NCBI RefSeq assembly: GCF_045679555.1
Contig: NC_092096.1
Coordinates: forward strand, 21,661,016 to 21,725,015
Source of the DNA: Salvelinus alpinus
Lineage: Eukaryota > Chordata > Actinopteri > Salmoniformes > Salmonidae
Direction of reading: 5' to 3'
Length of the DNA stretch: 64,000 nucleotides
The position numbers and the translations under genes are program-made. Below, piece by piece: positions 45,337 to 55,402 of this stretch. Numbering within the stretch: the first letter of the stretch is position 1; the number at the start of each line of letters is the position of its first letter. Below the pieces are notes generated by a model that had not been told where the DNA came from, made no database searches, and saw only the letters and a list, made by a program, of their open reading frames with translations.

Positions 45337-46722
45337 ATCAAATCAAATAGTATTTGCCACATGCTTCGTAAACATGTGTAGACTAACAGTGAAATGCGTA
45401 CTTACGGGCCTTGCCCAACAATGCAGAGAAAAAAATAGAAATTATAACTAAATAATAAGGAATATACACAATGAGTAACGGTAACTTGGCGATATAACGT
45501 TACACGCGGTACCAGTACCGAGTCGATGAGCAGGGGTATGAGGTAATTGAGGTAGATATGTAGGGATAAAGTGACTATAGGCAATAGGATAGATAATAAA
45601 CAGTAACAGTAGCGTATGTGATTAGTCACAATAGTTGGTGCAAAAATGGTCAGCGCAGCTAGCCAGGGTAGGTATTAGTTAACTATTTAACTAACTATTT
45701 AGCAGTTTTATGGCTTGGAGGTAGAAGCTGTTCAGTGCCCAGTTGGTTCCAGAATTGGTGCGTTGGTACCGCTTGCTGTGCGGTAGAAAAGAGAACATTC
45801 TATGGTGGCTGGACTCTTTGACGATCTTTAGGGCCTTCCACTGACACCGCCTGGTATAGAGGTCCTGGGTGACAGGCAGCCGTACGCACTACCCTCTGTA
45901 GTGCCTTGCAGTCGGATGCTAAGCAGTTGCCATACCTAGCGGTGATGCAGTCAGTCAATATGCTCTCAATGGTGCAGCTGTAGAACCTTTTGAGTGTCTG
46001 AGGGCCCATGACAAATCTTTTCAGCTTCCTGAGGGGAAGAGGTGTGTTGTGCTGTGGACACCCAGGAACTTGAAACTCACGACCTGCTCCACAACATCCC
46101 TGCGGATGGGGGCGTGCTTGGCCCTCCATTTCCTGTAGTCCACGATCAGCTCCTTTGTCTTTCTGACATTGAGGGAGAGGTTGTTGTCCTGGAACCACAC
46201 TGCCAGGTCACAGACCTTCTCCCTGTAGGCCAGGGATCATCAACTAAATTCAGTCGTGGTCAAATTAATTTTCTTGAGGAGATGGTCATGGAGCCGGAAC
46301 ATAATTACAAATCATTTGTAGACAGCAAATTGACCGCAAGAAGCCCAAATGGATAACATTTGACTAAAACATCATTTCAAACCTTGCTTACATTTGTTTA
46401 CGATCTCATATATCACATATGTGTGGGACTGCTTTGGAACAGATTCTCTAAATTTAAAATCACATGGAGTTGATTTGTTGATTGTTTTTTTAGCCTTATG
46501 TCCAACAATTGAAACATTTTAATAAAAATGTATTTATTTAGGGAAAACATTTTAATAAAAATGTATTTATTTAGGGAAAACATTTTTTTGGGGGAAATAA
46601 AATCACCCGCGGGCCCGAAATGATCCCGCAGGCCGCCAGTTGGGGAACCCTGCTGTAAGCCGTCTCATCGTCGTCGGTGATTAGGCCTACCACCGTCGTG
46701 TCGTCTCCAAATATCCTGTATA
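45337..46722 (-). mobile_element. 5'-truncated LINE (L2/Rex-like), split by a hAT-type MITE
   Basis: Minus-strand copy of the family at 23950-24828. The 3' tail AATCAAATAGTATTTGCC (plus reading) is at 45337. RT C-terminal coding is visible on the minus strand between 46222 and about 45800 (ESILTDCITARYGNC, then KALQRVVRTA). The element continues past the insertion at 46661-46722 (AAGCCGTCTCATCGTCGTCG). Stops and frameshifts make it inactive. Confidence 0.85.
46231..46652. mobile_element. hAT-type non-autonomous element
   Basis: A 422-bp insertion starting CAGGGATCATCAACTA and ending TTGGGGAACCCTG, flanked by an 8-bp duplication CTGTAGGC (46223-46230) and CTGTAAGC (46653-46660). Near the right end is CCCGCAGGCCGCCAGTTGG. 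An internal 38-bp segment (AACATTTTAATAAAAATG ...) is tandemly doubled. Eight-bp duplications are typical of hAT transposons. Confidence 0.82.
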
Positions 46723-47215
46723 TATGGTTGTATGTGATTCCCCATACTTGTAAAAGTTATACCTATTCAATAACTCTTTGGTTTTTGATTGAATAGGCTT
46801 TATTGCTCTTTTTTCAGTTGGTTAAACCTCACCCCAAATCTGCTCTCCCATGTCTCAAAAATAAGTACCTGATCTAGATGTATTAAAAACATTGAGGCAC
46901 AACCAAGTGGTGAAACTCCCAATAACCTATTCATTAAAAACCTATGGATTGTGTGTTTGCACATACCACAAGACTGATTTAAATATTGGATGCAGGGCAT
47001 TGAAACTCTTTAGAAAGAACAGACATTATACGCCCTGAGCGAACTTGTGATTCTCTCTCGTGTTTGGGCACGTCACGCAGTCTGTAATAACGTTGGGAGG
47101 GTGGGAACTCCACAAAGTAGCCTTCCTCGTGCTTGATCAATGACTGCACTGCTCTGTGGTTTCCTTCATGAAAAAGTAAGAGCATTCTTTATGTTCTTGA
47201 TGGTGACGACATGGT
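46723..47215. other. csrp2 upstream/intron sequence, nothing recognised
   Basis: AT-rich unique sequence, probably intron 1 of csrp2. No coding block or named repeat seen. Confidence 0.4.
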
Positions 47216-47310
47216 TGTATCCCAAAAGGTACCCTATTCACTATGTAGTGCACTTCTTTTTACCAGGGCCCATATCAAAAGTAGTGCACTACATAGTAAT
47301 AGAGTGGACG
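47216..47310. repeat. MITE family A, full copy
   Basis: CCCAAAAGGTACCCTATTCA ... TTTTTACCAGGGCCCATATC, AAAAGTAGTGCACTACATAG and a partly eroded mirror arm. Confidence 0.75.
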
Positions 47311-47788
47311 TTGTTCTTGTTTGTGGACGCTCTGCTTGTCATGGAATGCAGATAGGAGTGTAACATCTTAAATTATGTTTTTGTGTCTCTAATTAAATAC
47401 CGTCTGGCTGGTCTTTAAAATGATTACATGATGTGACTGTCTGCATCAGTTTGTCATGTAGATTCTATGTGGCCACCACATCAGTGTTTATAGGTCACAC
47501 TTGTTTTGTACAAGCAATTTGAATGAATATTTCATAACTCCTAGAAAAACATTGTTCTGAGGTGTTGTAGAACCTATGAAACCTCCATAATGTATTCAGC
47601 TGCCCTATTGTTTTGTCCTCACTTAGACTCAGTGGCCTGTTGTTCCGTTTGGACTTCCTGAGCACAGAAGGGGTTGTTGTCTTGTGCCTGTATCTCATTG
47701 GTCCAGGAAGGTGTTTCACTGATGTTTTGTGTCAAACAGGACAGGAAGGACTAACCTTTAACTTCCTCTGTGTTTCTCCTTTTGGAGT

Positions 47789-47900
47789 AGGTTGAAGTTG
47801 TCCCTAGACCTTGATCCTGGGTCAATTCCCCCCACTAATGGTTAAGGTTAGGATTGGGGAGGGGAAGCTGATCCTAGATCTGTACCTAGGGGAAACTTAT
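47789..47900. repeat. MITE family B, full copy before csrp2 exon 2
   Basis: GGTTGAAGTTGTCCCTAGAC, CCACTAATGGTTAAGG, GGATTGGGGAGGGGAAGC and CTGTACCTAGGGGAAACTT. It ends about 55 bases before the csrp2 start exon. Confidence 0.8.
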
Positions 47901-47961
47901 TTGAATTCTCACATCATGTCTCTCATCCCCTCTGCACATTTGTCTCTCCAACAGCAGCAAC

Positions 47962-48073
47962 ATGTCAAACTGGGGAGGAGGTAACAAGTGTGGTGCATGC
48001 CAGGGGACGGTGTACCATGCCGAGGAGGTGCAGTGTGATGGGAAGACCTTCCACAAATGCTGCTTCCTGTGCA
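47962..48073 (+). CDS. csrp2: csrp2 coding exon 1 (exon 2)
   Basis: Encodes [18 protein letters not shown] through FHKCCFLC. The ATG has A at -3 (CAACATGT). The acceptor is at CTCCAACAG (47954) or three bases later, and the donor is TGCA|GTGAGT, leaving one base. Confidence 0.93.
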
Positions 48074-51000
48074 GTGAGTGCGACCTCATTTTCTCTCCTC
48101 AGTGTTGGATCAGTCTAACTGGGGTGCGTTCAGTAGGACGCAACATTTTGGAACGTTCTATCTGAAATATTCGACAATGTTTGGCTACTGAACGTGGTGG
48201 CCCTGTTAGTCCACTTTGACCCTGTCAAGAAACAAGCCCCAGGCAATTGTGGAGCTCTGAAAGGATTGAACAGGTGTAAGGAGCCGCAGAAATATGGTTG
48301 TCATTCTACCTTTCTTCCTGATTGGCCAGGTGGAAGTTTCACCTTATTGATTAAACCTATCCCAATCAATAACTTCAGATCTACAAGTGTTTAGGGGTTA
48401 GACTAGAGCAGGGGTATTAAAATCTGACCCTACGAGGTCCAGACTACTGCTGCTTTTCTGTTCTACCTGACAATGAATTGTGCCCACCTGGGCAGCGTTT
48501 ACACAGGCAGCTCAGTTTTTTCCACTAATTGGTCTTTTGAATAAATCACATCAGATCTTTTCACATCAGTTATTTTTCTGATCTGATTGGTAAAAAATAA
48601 TTGGAATTGGAATGCCTGTGTGAACACAGCCCTGCTTTCCCAGGTCTAAATCAGTCCATGATTAGAGGGAATAATGAACAAAAGTAATGGAACTGGATCG
48701 AGGTCCAGATTGGAATTTGAGGGGACTAGAGGGTGTGTCTGGACAGGGCATGTGAACCCACGGATAGTCAACCTCCATCTTGAATGGTCTTTCCTGTTCA
48801 CTTTAATATGAATGGAAACATGAGAAAGGAACTATACTTTGAGGAAGTTATATGATAGGGGTCAAACTGAAGTTCACCAATCTATGCAATGTATCATGCA
48901 CAATGCATTGATGTGTTTCTCATCCCATAGCTCCGTAAATAGTTAGTGGACATGGTCCTGCTAGCCATGTGAGATTGTGTGTCTGCACCTCCCTCTCAGT
49001 GAAGAAGACGTTTTGGGGACCTTGACTGGAGTGTACACACAGAGCACATGCTGTGGATTAGCACTCTGCCATCAAAGCAAGCACAAAAACAATCTGTCCC
49101 ACAAATTAAGTATTTTAATACTAAAATATAGTATTTTAGACCAACCTGTCTTTGTTTATAGACAGGCAGACCTATAGATGAGTTAATGAGCAGTGGGAGC
49201 CAATATGTGGGTCCCAAATGGCACCCTATTCCCTACATAGTGCATTACTTCTGACCAGGGCTCATAGGGTAGTGTACTATATATATGCATTAATAATGCA
49301 CCTACCTCCAGTTCTGCTTTGTTGAACTCCTTATCATAGTAAATGAAGCCACGCTATTTAGATGCCATTTATCAAATGGTAGTTAAGGTAGCAATGGTAG
49401 TTATACATTGATATTGCTTGTACAGGAAGACTAAGTTGTGAGAGTTTATTATTATTATGTCTTAAACATTGTAAATGAAAATGATTTAATCTGGAGGTAA
49501 AGGTGAATTGTAGTTTCAGGTAAATGTGTGCGGGAACCACCTTGCTCAAACCGGAAGCCCCCATACTGTTTCACCTGTAGTCCATTCATACAGAAGGCTT
49601 TTATAACCTTGACCCTGGCCTGAGGGGGATGGTAGTGGGGACAAAAGGACTGTGTTGATTCAGATTGCACACAATCTGAAAGAATGCTCTTTGTCCCTAT
49701 CTCACTCCATCTTATTTCAATTCAATGGGCTTTATTGGGATGAGAAACATATGTTTACATTACTAAACCAAGTTAAAAAGATAAACCAATGTGAAATAAT
49801 CAAAAAGATAACATTACTCAAAGTTCCATATGTCTAGTGTTGTAACTAGAACTATTTACACAAAGTATAAAAGGCAAAATAAACAAATATGGGTTGTATT
49901 TACAATGGTGTTTGTTCTTCACTGGTTGCATTTTCTTGTGGCAACAGGTCACTGATCTTGCTGCTGTGATGTCACACTGTGGCGCTCTCTCTTTTCTCCC
50001 TCCTTCCTGGAATGAGGGATAATATCCCATTTAGAAACTAAATCCACCATTGAGGAATTAAGACCTTTTTAGGGAAACTTGTGACAATTCAGTATCCCTC
50101 CAGTTACAATGCAATGTGTTACTCAGACAGCTTTATTTTTCCTTCCTATCCAGTGGTCTGCAGAAAGGGTTTAGACAGCAACAATGTGGCCATCCACGAC
50201 ACTGAGATCTACTGCAAGTCCTGCTATGGAAAGAAGTACGGCCCCAAAGGCTACGGCTACGGCCAGGGAGCTGGGACACTCAGCATGGACCGCGGAGAGA
50301 GACTGGGGATCAAACCAGAGGAGTACGTGTGTAGTATATACAAAGCTCTGGGGGTGGAGTTTCCCCTTGGTACAGATCTAGGATCAGCTTCCCCTCCCCA
50401 ATCTTAACCATTAGTGGGGGAAATGCAAAACTGACCCAAGATCAGCATCTAGGGGCAACTTCACCCTCCACCATATTCCTCTCTTCTGTTCAATGGTTAC
50501 TGTGTGGTTGTATGGTAAATCAAGTTACAATAAAATAAAATAGTATTCTATCACGGATTATGTGGGCGGCAAAAGCCTAGCGGTCAAGAGCACTGGGCCA
50601 GGAACCGAAAGGTTGCTGGTTCGAATACCTGAGCCGACTAGGTAAATGTGCCCTTGAGCAAGGCACTTAACCCTAATTGCTCCTGTAAGTGGCTCTGGCT
50701 AAGAGCGTCTGCTAAATGACTACAAAGGGAAACCCAGCCGTCGGATTAGACCTGATGCGATTGTTCATTTATTATTAATCCATTGGTGCTGATGTGCATT
50801 TTCACTGACATACAGTTGTCCACATGGTTCCCTGATCATGTGAGGAATACTGTGTAAACTTCCAGAGTTCAACTAGGATACATTAGACTAGAGCGCATAC
50901 ACATCTGTCAAAATACACTATAAACGTGTATATATATATATACACTAAGAGTACTGTAATCAGGGTTTGTATTTATAACACAACATAGAAGTACTGAGCT

Positions 51001-54000
51001 AGGATCAGATTTCCCTTTTAGATCATAATGAACAAGATGACATGGACAGAGAGGACATGATCCCAGATCAGCACTCCTAATCTGAAATGCTTTTTGAATA
51101 TGGGCCCAGACTCATATTGCAGCATGACACTCTTTCTACATAGTTGTATTTCTAAGAGACCTGGGAATAACCTGATAGGCTCCTAGTCAGAGCCGTGGTA
51201 ATGGCCAGTAACCTCCCAGTCAGTCAGAGCCGTGGTAATGGCCAGTAACCTCCCAGTCAGTCAGAGTCGTGGTAATGGCCAGTAACCTCCCAGTCAGTCA
51301 GAGCCGTGGTAATGGCCAGTAACCTCCCAGTCAGTCAGAGCCGTGGTAATGGCCAGTAACCTCCCAGTCAGTCAGAGCCGTGGTAATGGCCAGTAACCTC
51401 CCAGTCAGTCAGAGCCGTGGTAATGGCCAGTAACCTCCCAGTCAGTCAGTCAGAGCCGTGGTAATGGCCAGTAACCTCCCAGTCAGTCAGAGCCGTGGTA
51501 ATGGCCAGTAACCTCCCAGTCAGTCAGAGTCGTGGTAATGGCCAGTAACCTCCCAGTCAGTCAGAGCCGTGGTAATGGCCAGTAACCTCCCAGTCAGTCA
51601 GAGCCGTGGTAATGGCCAGTAACCTCCCAGTCAGTCAGAGTCGTGGTAATGGCCAGTAACCTCCCAGTCAGTCAGAGCCGTGGTAATGGCCAGTAACCTC
51701 CCAGTCAGTCAGAGTCGTGGTAATGGCCAGTAACCTCCCAGTCAGTCAGAGCCGTGGTAATGGCCAGTAACCTCCCAGTCAGTCAGAGCCGTGGTAATGG
51801 CCAGTAACCTCCCAGTCAGTCAGAGCCGTGGTAATGGCCAGTAACCTCCCAGTCAGTCAGAGCCGTGGTAATGGCCAGTAACCTCCCAGTCAGTCAGAGC
51901 CGTGGTAATGGCCAGTAACCTCCCAGTCAGTCAGAGCCGTGGTAATGGCCAGTAACCTCCCAGTCAGTCAGAGCCGTGGTAATGGCCAGTAACCTCCCAG
52001 TCAGTCAGAGTCGTGGTAATGGCCAGTAACCTCCCAGTCAGTCAGAGCCGTGGTAATGGCCAGTAACCTCCCAGTCAGTCAGAGTCGTGGTAATGGCCAG
52101 TAACCTCCCAGTCAGTCAGAGTCGTGGTAATGGCCAGTAACCTCCCAGTCAGTCAGAGCCGTGGTAATGGCCAGTAACCTCCCAGTCAGTCAGTCAGAGT
52201 CGTGGTAATGGCCAGTAACCTCCCAGTCAGTCAGAGCCGTGGTAATGGCCAGTAACCTCCCAGTCAGTCAGAGCCGTGGTAATGGCCAGTAACCTCCCAG
52301 TCAGTCAGAGTCGTGGTAATGGCCAGTAACCTCCCAGTCAGTCAGTCGTGGTAATGGCCAGTAACCTCCCAGTCAGTCAGTCAGAGCCGTGGTAATGGCC
52401 AGTAATCTCCCAGTCAGTCAGTCGTGGTAATGGCCAGTAACCTCCCAGTCAGTCAGTCAGAGCCGTGGTAATGGCCAGTAATCTCCCAGTCAGTCAGTCA
52501 GAGCCGTGGTAATGGCCAGTAATCTCCCAGTCAGTCAGAGAGTCGTGGTAATGGCCAGTAACCTCCCAGTCAGTCAGAGCCGTGGTAATGGCCAGTAACC
52601 TCATCTACTGTACACACAGGGCTGTTTACCCAGTCTGGCATCAGGTGGTTGTTGTTATGAAAGGGCCCCATTATGTAACCTAACCACAGGCTCCTGGGCA
52701 GCCCTGCTGACCCTCTTCTCTCTCTACACTGTCCCCGGCACAAAGCATCCTATTCAGGGCCTTTGGGGCAGGCGGTTCCCCTTCGTTAGGGAGCGCTCCA
52801 AGGTCCCAGAGTTTACCCAGCGCCTACCCAAGCCTGACTCCTTGGTCCTGGGGACGAGAGGGGCCTGGTGCGTTCCCCAGAGAACCAGAGGGGATCTGTT
52901 CCCCTAACTTCTCTAATGCTGTTTGTTTGTTTACACCTTCAGGACCCAGTGTCACAGACCCACCACCAACCCCAACCCCTCCAAATTCGCCCAGAAGTTT
53001 GGGGGCTCGGATAAGTGTGGCCGGTGTGGGGAGTCAGTGTACGCTGCGGAGAAGATCGTGGGGGCAGGCAAGGTGAGCGGAGGGGGCGTAGATTAAGTGG
53101 AGCAGGGAATTAAGGTTTAGAGCTAACTGTAGTAACCACCATTGATTAAAAACAGTTGGGCTTACTATTGCAAGGAGCCAATTGGATGGATTCACTGCAG
53201 GAAATTCATAAGACAGAAATCACATTTTTCTGGCTTAAGCTTTTTCATAAACTCTGGATTTGGAGGGCTGGTTTCCAGGCAGCTGGTGTAGAAGTCTGCA
53301 GTGCTGACTGGCTGGCTGGGGGGATTCTGGCAGATGTAGGCCATCACATCATGGCAGGCTGATGTGATTTTACTTCACTTTAACTGATGTTACGCTGCAT
53401 TCTGCGGCTCACAATGAGAGGAAATGTACAGTATGTGAAGGATTATGGCAACACAATAAGAATCCTTTGATAATCAGATCTGGTGTCCAGATGTTAGAAC
53501 AATGCCTGTATGATTTGTACATGTGTAGTATACTGCTGGAGAATGAAACGCATTAGAATCTGTCCTCAATGACCACTAGTTGATACATTCTTATCTGATG
53601 GTCCTATTCCCCAGTAATGAATAAAGTAGTATCTCATCTTGACAGCCTTGGCATAAGAACTGCTTCCGCTGTGCCAAGTGTGGGAAGAGCCTGGAGTCTA
53701 CCACCCAGACAGAGAAAGATGGAGAGATCTACTGCAAAGGTGAGACATCGGGTTCCTAGATTCCCTTTCAGGCTTGGGCCTGCATGGTCACCAGTGTGAG
53801 GGAACCGTTGTAGGGTGAAGCTGATGTCTAGAAGCTGATCTTGGTTCAGTTTTAGGATTGGGGGAGGGAAAGCTGATCGTAGATCTGTACCTAGAGGACA
53901 CTTCACCCCGGAGCCGTCACCAGAGCGAAGGAACCCAACCCCACCCACCATAGGCAGATCACATGATTATACCTGAGGCACAAGAACTAGATGAACTAGC

Positions 54001-54866
54001 TGTTACATAAAAGCAAAACAAAAACATGATACTATTTGCAGAGGGCATTGGAGGCCATGTATTCTAGCTCCGGACTTTAAGCGTTTGTTACTTTTCCATG
54101 TCACCTGGAAATCTGCTAGAATTCAGGTCACGATGCCCTAAACATTCCAAATCCATCTTCCACAATGGCTCCTCTTCCCAGATCATACACACCAAATAGC
54201 ATTGGAATGTTTTGGCTAAACAATAGATTACGTGCGCACGCACACAGTCCCATACACACATAGCACTTAGGGGTTCTTTTATGGAATCTTAGGCCCCGTC
54301 AACACTCAACTTGTCCAGCGAATCTGACTCCGTTGTAATATCATGTAAGAACTGTCATACAACAGTTTGTTTGCACAAAACCATTGAGCCGTTGTATCCA
54401 CAACAGCTGTGTAATCATGAGTGTACATCAACTCTTGGTTGTATCACAAACGTGTTGTCAAATGCGTTGTACAACTTGAGTATGTTCAGGGACCCAGAGC
54501 CAACTGGCAGATTGATCAGTTGGCTTTTAATGTAGCGCCCACGCAGCATTGAGATTAGGCTCGTTTTGTGCTGTTTATGTTCTGCGGTGTGATAACTAAA
54601 GTATTAACTCCTCATTGGATCAGCACACACAGAGAGCTCACAGGGAAACAGTCCATTGTAGGTTACTTTTCTTCACCAGTGTTGTATTTAACACAGCTTT
54701 CTCCATTGCAATCACCCTTTGACTGACGTAAAGTGACATGTTTTAGGATGCATCAGCATTTCCATACTCATTGTTTTCTTTGTCCCCAGCATGTTACGCA
54801 AAGAACTTTGGACCCAAAGGATTTGGTTATGGCCAGGGAGCTGGAGCTCTGGTGCATGCCCAATGA
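47962..54866 (+). CDS. csrp2: Csrp2, cysteine and glycine-rich protein 2 (two LIM domains)
   Basis: An adaptor protein of muscle and smooth muscle that shuttles between nucleus and actin cytoskeleton and binds alpha-actinin and SRF/GATA complexes (known for the family). The coding exons are 47962-48073, 50154-50322, 52943-53072, 53646-53739 and 54790-54866. All junctions are GT-AG and the phases join into 193 codons, the same length as human CSRP2. LIM1 zinc ligands are C10, C13, H31, C34, C37, C40, C58 and C61. LIM2 ligands include C119, C122, H140, C143, C146, C149, C167 and C170. Each LIM is followed by the glycine-rich repeat [12 protein letters not shown] or [12 protein letters not shown], and KKYGPKG (64-70) matches the family's nuclear signal. 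The end GALVHAQ is that of human CSRP2. All key residues are intact. Confidence 0.96.
48122..48404. other. csrp2 intron 2 sequence with a decayed family C-like piece
   Basis: GGGTGCGTTCAGTAGGACGC then AACATTTTGGAACGTTC resembles the end and core of a GTTCAGTAG/TTTTGCAACG repeat related to family C. The rest is unrecognised intronic DNA. Confidence 0.35.
48405..48735. mobile_element. Dispersed repeat split by a second MITE
   Basis: The outer repeat reads GCAGGGGTATTAAAATCTG ... CCTACGAGGTCCAGAC ... TTCTGTTCTACCTGACAATG, and resumes at about 48641 with CCAGGTCTAAATCAGTCC ... GATTAGAGGG. Between lies a piece (about 48491-48640) with ends GGGCAGCGTTTACACAGGCAGC and GCCTGTGTGAACACAGCCC, itself an imperfect palindrome (given here in parts: CAGCGTTTACACAGGCAG / GCCTGTGTGAACACAG). 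Confidence 0.6.
49209..49285. repeat. MITE family A, partial copy
   Basis: GTCCCAAATGGCACCCTATT, CCCTACATAGTGCATTACTT and CTGACCAGGGCTCATAGGG. The second arm is short. Confidence 0.75.
49286..50100. other. csrp2 intron 2, nothing recognised
   Basis: AT-rich intronic sequence between the family A copy and coding exon 2. No coding block or named repeat recognised. Confidence 0.5.
50154..50322 (+). CDS. csrp2: csrp2 coding exon 2
   Basis: Acceptor CCTATCCAG. It encodes [30 protein letters not shown] and the first glycine-rich tail, then [12 protein letters not shown]. The donor is GAGGA|GTACGT, leaving two bases. Confidence 0.94.
50353..50466. repeat. MITE family B, full copy just after the csrp2 exon donor
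   Basis: GGAGTTTCCCCTTGGTACAG, TCTAGGATCAGCTTCC, CCATTAGTGGGGGAAATGC, GACCCAAGATCAGCATCTAG and GGGCAACTTCACCC. It starts about 30 bases inside intron 3. Confidence 0.82.
50564..50728 (+). mobile_element. tRNA-derived SINE
   Basis: GGGCGGCAAAAGCCTAGCGG begins a tRNA-like head. GGTTGCTGGTTCGAATACC holds a good B box (GGTTCGAATAC). The tail is GAGCAAGGCACTTAACCC ... TCTGGCTAAGAGCGTCTGC then TAAATGACTACAAA. The acceptor stem is not paired, so it is not a tRNA gene. Confidence 0.75.
50990..51083. repeat. Short palindromic repeat (GCTGATCTAGGATC family)
   Basis: AAGTACTGAGCTAGGATCAG ... TTTTAGATCATAATGAAC ... ATGATCCCAGATCAGCACTC. Confidence 0.65.
51186..52602. repeat. 37-bp minisatellite in csrp2 intron 3
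   Basis: About 38 units of GTCAGAGCCGTGGTAATGG plus CCAGTAACCTCCCAGTCA. Variation is limited to GAGTCG for GAGCCG, an extra or missing CAGT, and AATCTCC in the last part. It is very homogeneous. Confidence 0.97.
52943..53072 (+). CDS. csrp2: csrp2 coding exon 3
   Basis: Acceptor ACACCTTCAG, donor GGCAAG|GTGAGC (phase 0). It encodes [31 protein letters not shown] and IVGAGK, the linker and the first half of LIM2. Confidence 0.94.
53646..53739 (+). CDS. csrp2: csrp2 coding exon 4
   Basis: Acceptor CTTGACAG, donor CAAAG|GTGAGA. It encodes [18 protein letters not shown] and EKDGEIYCK, the second half of LIM2. Confidence 0.94.
53812..53910. repeat. MITE family B, diverged copy
   Basis: AGGGTGAAGCTGATGTCTAG, GATTGGGGGAGGGAAAGC, GATCGTAGATCTGTACCTAG and GGACACTTCACCCC, in csrp2 intron 5 just after coding exon 4. 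Confidence 0.7.
53911..54789. other. csrp2 last intron, nothing recognised
   Basis: Intronic DNA without a named repeat beyond the family B copy at its start. Confidence 0.5.
54790..54866 (+). CDS. csrp2: csrp2 coding exon 5 (last)
   Basis: Acceptor TGTCCCCAG. It encodes [24 protein letters not shown] and the TGA stop at 54864-54866. The split codon makes Ala where human has Gly before CYAKNFG. Confidence 0.95.
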
Positions 54867-54985
54867 TGATCACCCTCAATGTATTTCTGACTGTGAAAAC
54901 AGCTATGTGTCGTTGTATTTTAAAGCCTGGGGGAGGATTTACCATTTACAAATATACAATAAATAAAAAGCTTTCCAAAAAACAA
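54867..54985 (+). other. csrp2: csrp2 3' UTR with poly(A) signals
   Basis: A short 3' UTR. Overlapping AATAAA hexamers occur at 54958-54963 and 54962-54967. The cleavage position is inferred about 20 bp later. Confidence 0.6.
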
Positions 54986-55109
54986 CTTAAGTGTGAAACA
55001 TTCCTTGAAGAGCTGAACTTCAAAACCGACAGCTACAATTAAACACATTTAGCCTCAGAAGAAAACACAGGAGAGCGACACAAATGTGTATTTTCACATT
55101 TGAATGTAT

Positions 55110-55115
55110 TTTATT
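55110..55115 (-). other. Poly(A) signal AATAAA for zdhhc17 (minus strand)
   Basis: The plus strand reads TTTATT, so the minus strand reads AATAAA. It is the first good signal met by the minus-strand gene before it reaches csrp2. Cleavage would fall near 55085-55100, about 100 bp from the csrp2 poly(A) site. Confidence 0.5.
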
Positions 55116-55275
55116 ATTAAAGCCATTAAAATTGAACCATGCCCAATATATTAACATCTGAAGCAGGGTTACGGTGATGTCCTGAAGAAGGCGGAGAGGC
55201 ACTGTAGATGATCATGTGCTTTTCACATGGTGGCAGCTGGGGGAAAAATGACATTTGTTGGAAGAGCCGGTGTGA

Positions 55276-55402
55276 AAAGCCTGATCCCAGATCCGTTTGT
55301 GCTCTTGACAACGCCATTCCTCATTGTCAAGTCAAACATGTTTGACATGACAATGGGTGACAAGGAATTGGCATGCGCACAAACAGTGGCACTCAGGCTA
55401 GT
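55276..55402. mobile_element. Hairpin MITE in the zdhhc17 3' UTR
   Basis: CTGATCCCAGATCCGTTTGTGC and GCACAAACAGTGGCACTCAGG (each given as landmark, trimmed: CCAGATCCGTTTGTGC / GCACAAACAGTGG) are opposed. Inside, GCCATTCCTCATTGTCAAG faces ATGACAATGGGTGACAAGG and AAACATGTTTGACATG is at the centre. The transcript would fold into a long stem. Confidence 0.65.

Noticed and set aside
50564-50728. tRNA gene on the plus strand
   Set aside because: Good B box but no acceptor stem pairing, and it is joined to a known SINE-type tail.
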